Assembly (NCBI RefSeq): GCF_014190875.1
Contig: NZ_JACHVS010000001.1
Coordinates: 1,364,001 to 1,428,000, forward strand
Reading direction: 5' to 3'
Source of the DNA: Paeniglutamicibacter cryotolerans
GTDB lineage: Bacteria; Actinomycetota; Actinomycetes; Actinomycetales; Micrococcaceae
Length of the DNA: 64,000 nt
Shown: in pieces, positions 62,893 through 64,000 of the stretch
Numbering within the stretch: position 1 is the stretch's first letter
How the letters are laid out: the number at the start of each line of letters is the position of its first letter
Made by a program: the position numbers and the translations under genes
Notes under the pieces: model-generated
Seen by the model: the letters and a program-made list of their open reading frames with translations, nothing else
Told to the model about the DNA's origin: nothing
Database searches by the model: none

Positions 62893-63999
62893 TTAAGCAG
62901 TGGCCGTGGATGGCCCTGGACGGCGGTTCAACCGGCCATGGGCCAGGTAGTACACGCCGATCGCCAGTACGGTTAGACCTGAGAGCCCGGCGAACATTCC
63001 CGTATATCCCAAATATGGAATAAACAGCCCCAGGACTACCGGACCCAGCCCGATGCCGACGTCCAGCATCAGGAAATACGTGGAGGTCGCCACGCCCATC
63101 CGGGCGGGAGGGACTACCGAAATGGCGATGGCCTGCGCGCAGGGCATCAACGCACCGAAACCGAGACCTGCGAAGGCTCCGGCGCCCATGATGCTCAGGC
63201 TGCTGGGCTCCAGGGCCAGCGCCGCCATGCCTAGTGCGAACACCATCAAGAGTGGATACATCACCGCGTTGTCTCCGTATTTGTCCTGGATGCGGCCGGC
63301 AAACAGGCGCGAGACAAGAACCGTGAACGCATAGACCAGGAAGAACCAGCTGGCCGCCTCGGCCATCGATTCCTGAACCATGAATGGTGCCAGGAAGGAC
63401 ACAATGCCCGAATAGGCGACGCCGGTGACCAAGATGACCAGTGAGATTGGCAGTGCCGTGTGGTCAATGAGGGATCCGAGTGAGAAGCGGGAGCGGCTCC
63501 GCTTAGCGGGATGCCCTCCCGCCGTCCGCGGTGCTGCCTCGGGCAGCTTCAGGAAAACGGCGATCGCCAGGGCAATCGCCGAGGAAGCGGTGCAGAACAG
63601 GAAAACGGCGGTGAAGTTGCCGCTCGAGGCGAAAAGTACCGCCAGATAGGGCCCGGCGGCCGTGGACAGCGTGGTGGACAAGCCGAAGTAGCCGGTGCCT
63701 TCACTGCGCCTCGACGGGGGGATCAACGCCTGGATCGCGGTGGACAGGGCAGTGTTGCCGGCACCAAAAGCCATGCCGTGCACGAAGCGCAGGAGCAGCA
63801 GTAGACCGAGCGAACCGGTGGGTATATACAGCACCGAGCCGAGCACGAAGAAGGCCAGCGCGAAGACGAGCAGCCTTTTGCGCCCAAGCGAATCCATCAG
63901 CTTCCCGGCAAAGAGCCGCGCTGCCACCGAACCAATGATGAACATGCTCGAAGCCAGCCCTGCAGTGCTGTCCGAGGCCCGAAACCGTTCCACCGCATA
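62893..63999 (-). CDS. MFS transporter, N-terminus outside the window
   Basis: The last 368 codons of a major facilitator. Visible are SSMFIIGSVAARLFAGKLMD (helix 2 with the loop 2-3 motif GKLMDSLGRKR), about ten further hydrophobic segments and RLFAGRIQDKYGDN in the second half. The frame is open to the window edge, and about 30-40 residues, including helix 1, seem to be missing. Drug or sugar export is possible, and the substrate is unknown. Confidence 0.85.
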   Translation of the reverse strand, partial: YAVERFRASDSTAGLASSMFIIGSVAARLFAGKLMDSLGRKRLLVFALAFFVLGSVLYIPTGSLGLLLLLRFVHGMAFGAGNTALSTAIQALIPPSRRSEGTGYFGLSTTLSTAAGPYLAVLFASSGNFTAVFLFCTASSAIALAIAVFLKLPEAAPRTAGGHPAKRSRSRFSLGSLIDHTALPISLVILVTGVAYSGIVSFLAPFMVQESMAEAASWFFLVYAFTVLVSRLFAGRIQDKYGDNAVMYPLLMVFALGMAALALEPSSLSIMGAGAFAGLGFGALMPCAQAIAISVVPPARMGVATSTYFLMLDVGIGLGPVVLGLFIPYLGYTGMFAGLSGLTVLAIGVYYLAHGRLNRRPGPSTATA

Positions 64000-64000
64000 C

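Overview
The window is high-GC DNA with actinobacterial gene style: many GTG starts and one TTG start, tightly packed operons, 13E12/DUF222-HNH genes, a dnaX with a very long Pro/Ala-rich tail next to recR and lysC, and SAM-I riboswitches in front of sulfur genes. The gene content fits Micrococcaceae (Arthrobacter, Paeniglutamicibacter or Glutamicibacter type). The genus is an inference, because no marker gene was compared.

Layout. 0-2 kb: the end of a class II aldolase gene, then a decayed glyoxalase-type (VOC) gene. 1.5-21.7 kb: an organosulfur and methionine region. sfnG-metY-CoA-binding, acs, ssuB-ssuA-ssuC and an SfnB-like/DszA-like/CoA-binding operon are each preceded by a SAM-I (S-box) riboswitch, four in all. 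Also in this stretch are a histidine phosphatase, an IS481 element nested inside an IS5 element, a decayed methyltransferase gene, an SDR, a DUF4870 membrane protein and a formamidase-FmdB-AmiS operon. 21.7-29.2 kb: an ISL3 element in the remains of a surface-protein gene, a three-gene operon ending in a DUF2236-DUF1990 fusion, a DnaA-box-like palindrome cluster before a DUF222-HNH gene, and a lipase that lacks its central part. 29.4-32.8 kb: purS-purQ-purL. 32.9-39.4 kb: an RpiR-type regulator divergent from a permease, a glutamine-synthetase-like enzyme, an amidohydrolase and an M20 hydrolase, then ychJ. 39.5-47 kb: aldehyde dehydrogenase, quinone-oxidoreductase-like enzyme, DUF3237 protein, Na+/H+ antiporter, a putative DNA glycosylase and lysC. 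47.3-54.2 kb: recR, dnaX, gluQ, SRP RNA, a second DUF222-HNH gene and tRNA-Ser. 54.3-57.6 kb: a two-component system with an Hpt-like protein that lacks its phosphorylatable His. 57.7-64 kb: glutathione peroxidase, HAD phosphatase, 2-oxoglutarate/Fe dioxygenase, a small conserved protein plus a LytR_C protein, a DsbA/FrnE protein, a DUF1275 protein and a truncated MFS gene.

How it works together. When SAM is low, the riboswitch genes should be made: sulfonate import (SsuABC), oxidative desulfonation by flavin enzymes (SfnG, SfnB-like, DszA-like) and sulfide capture by MetY. The acs gene under the same type of switch suggests that acetyl-CoA supply for acetylated sulfur acceptors is tied to methionine status. 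Both desulfonation operons end in a YccU-type CoA-binding protein. Several genes are broken or trimmed (VOC, methyltransferase, surface protein, lipase), three of them next to or near insertion sequences, so the first 30 kb looks like a region in flux.
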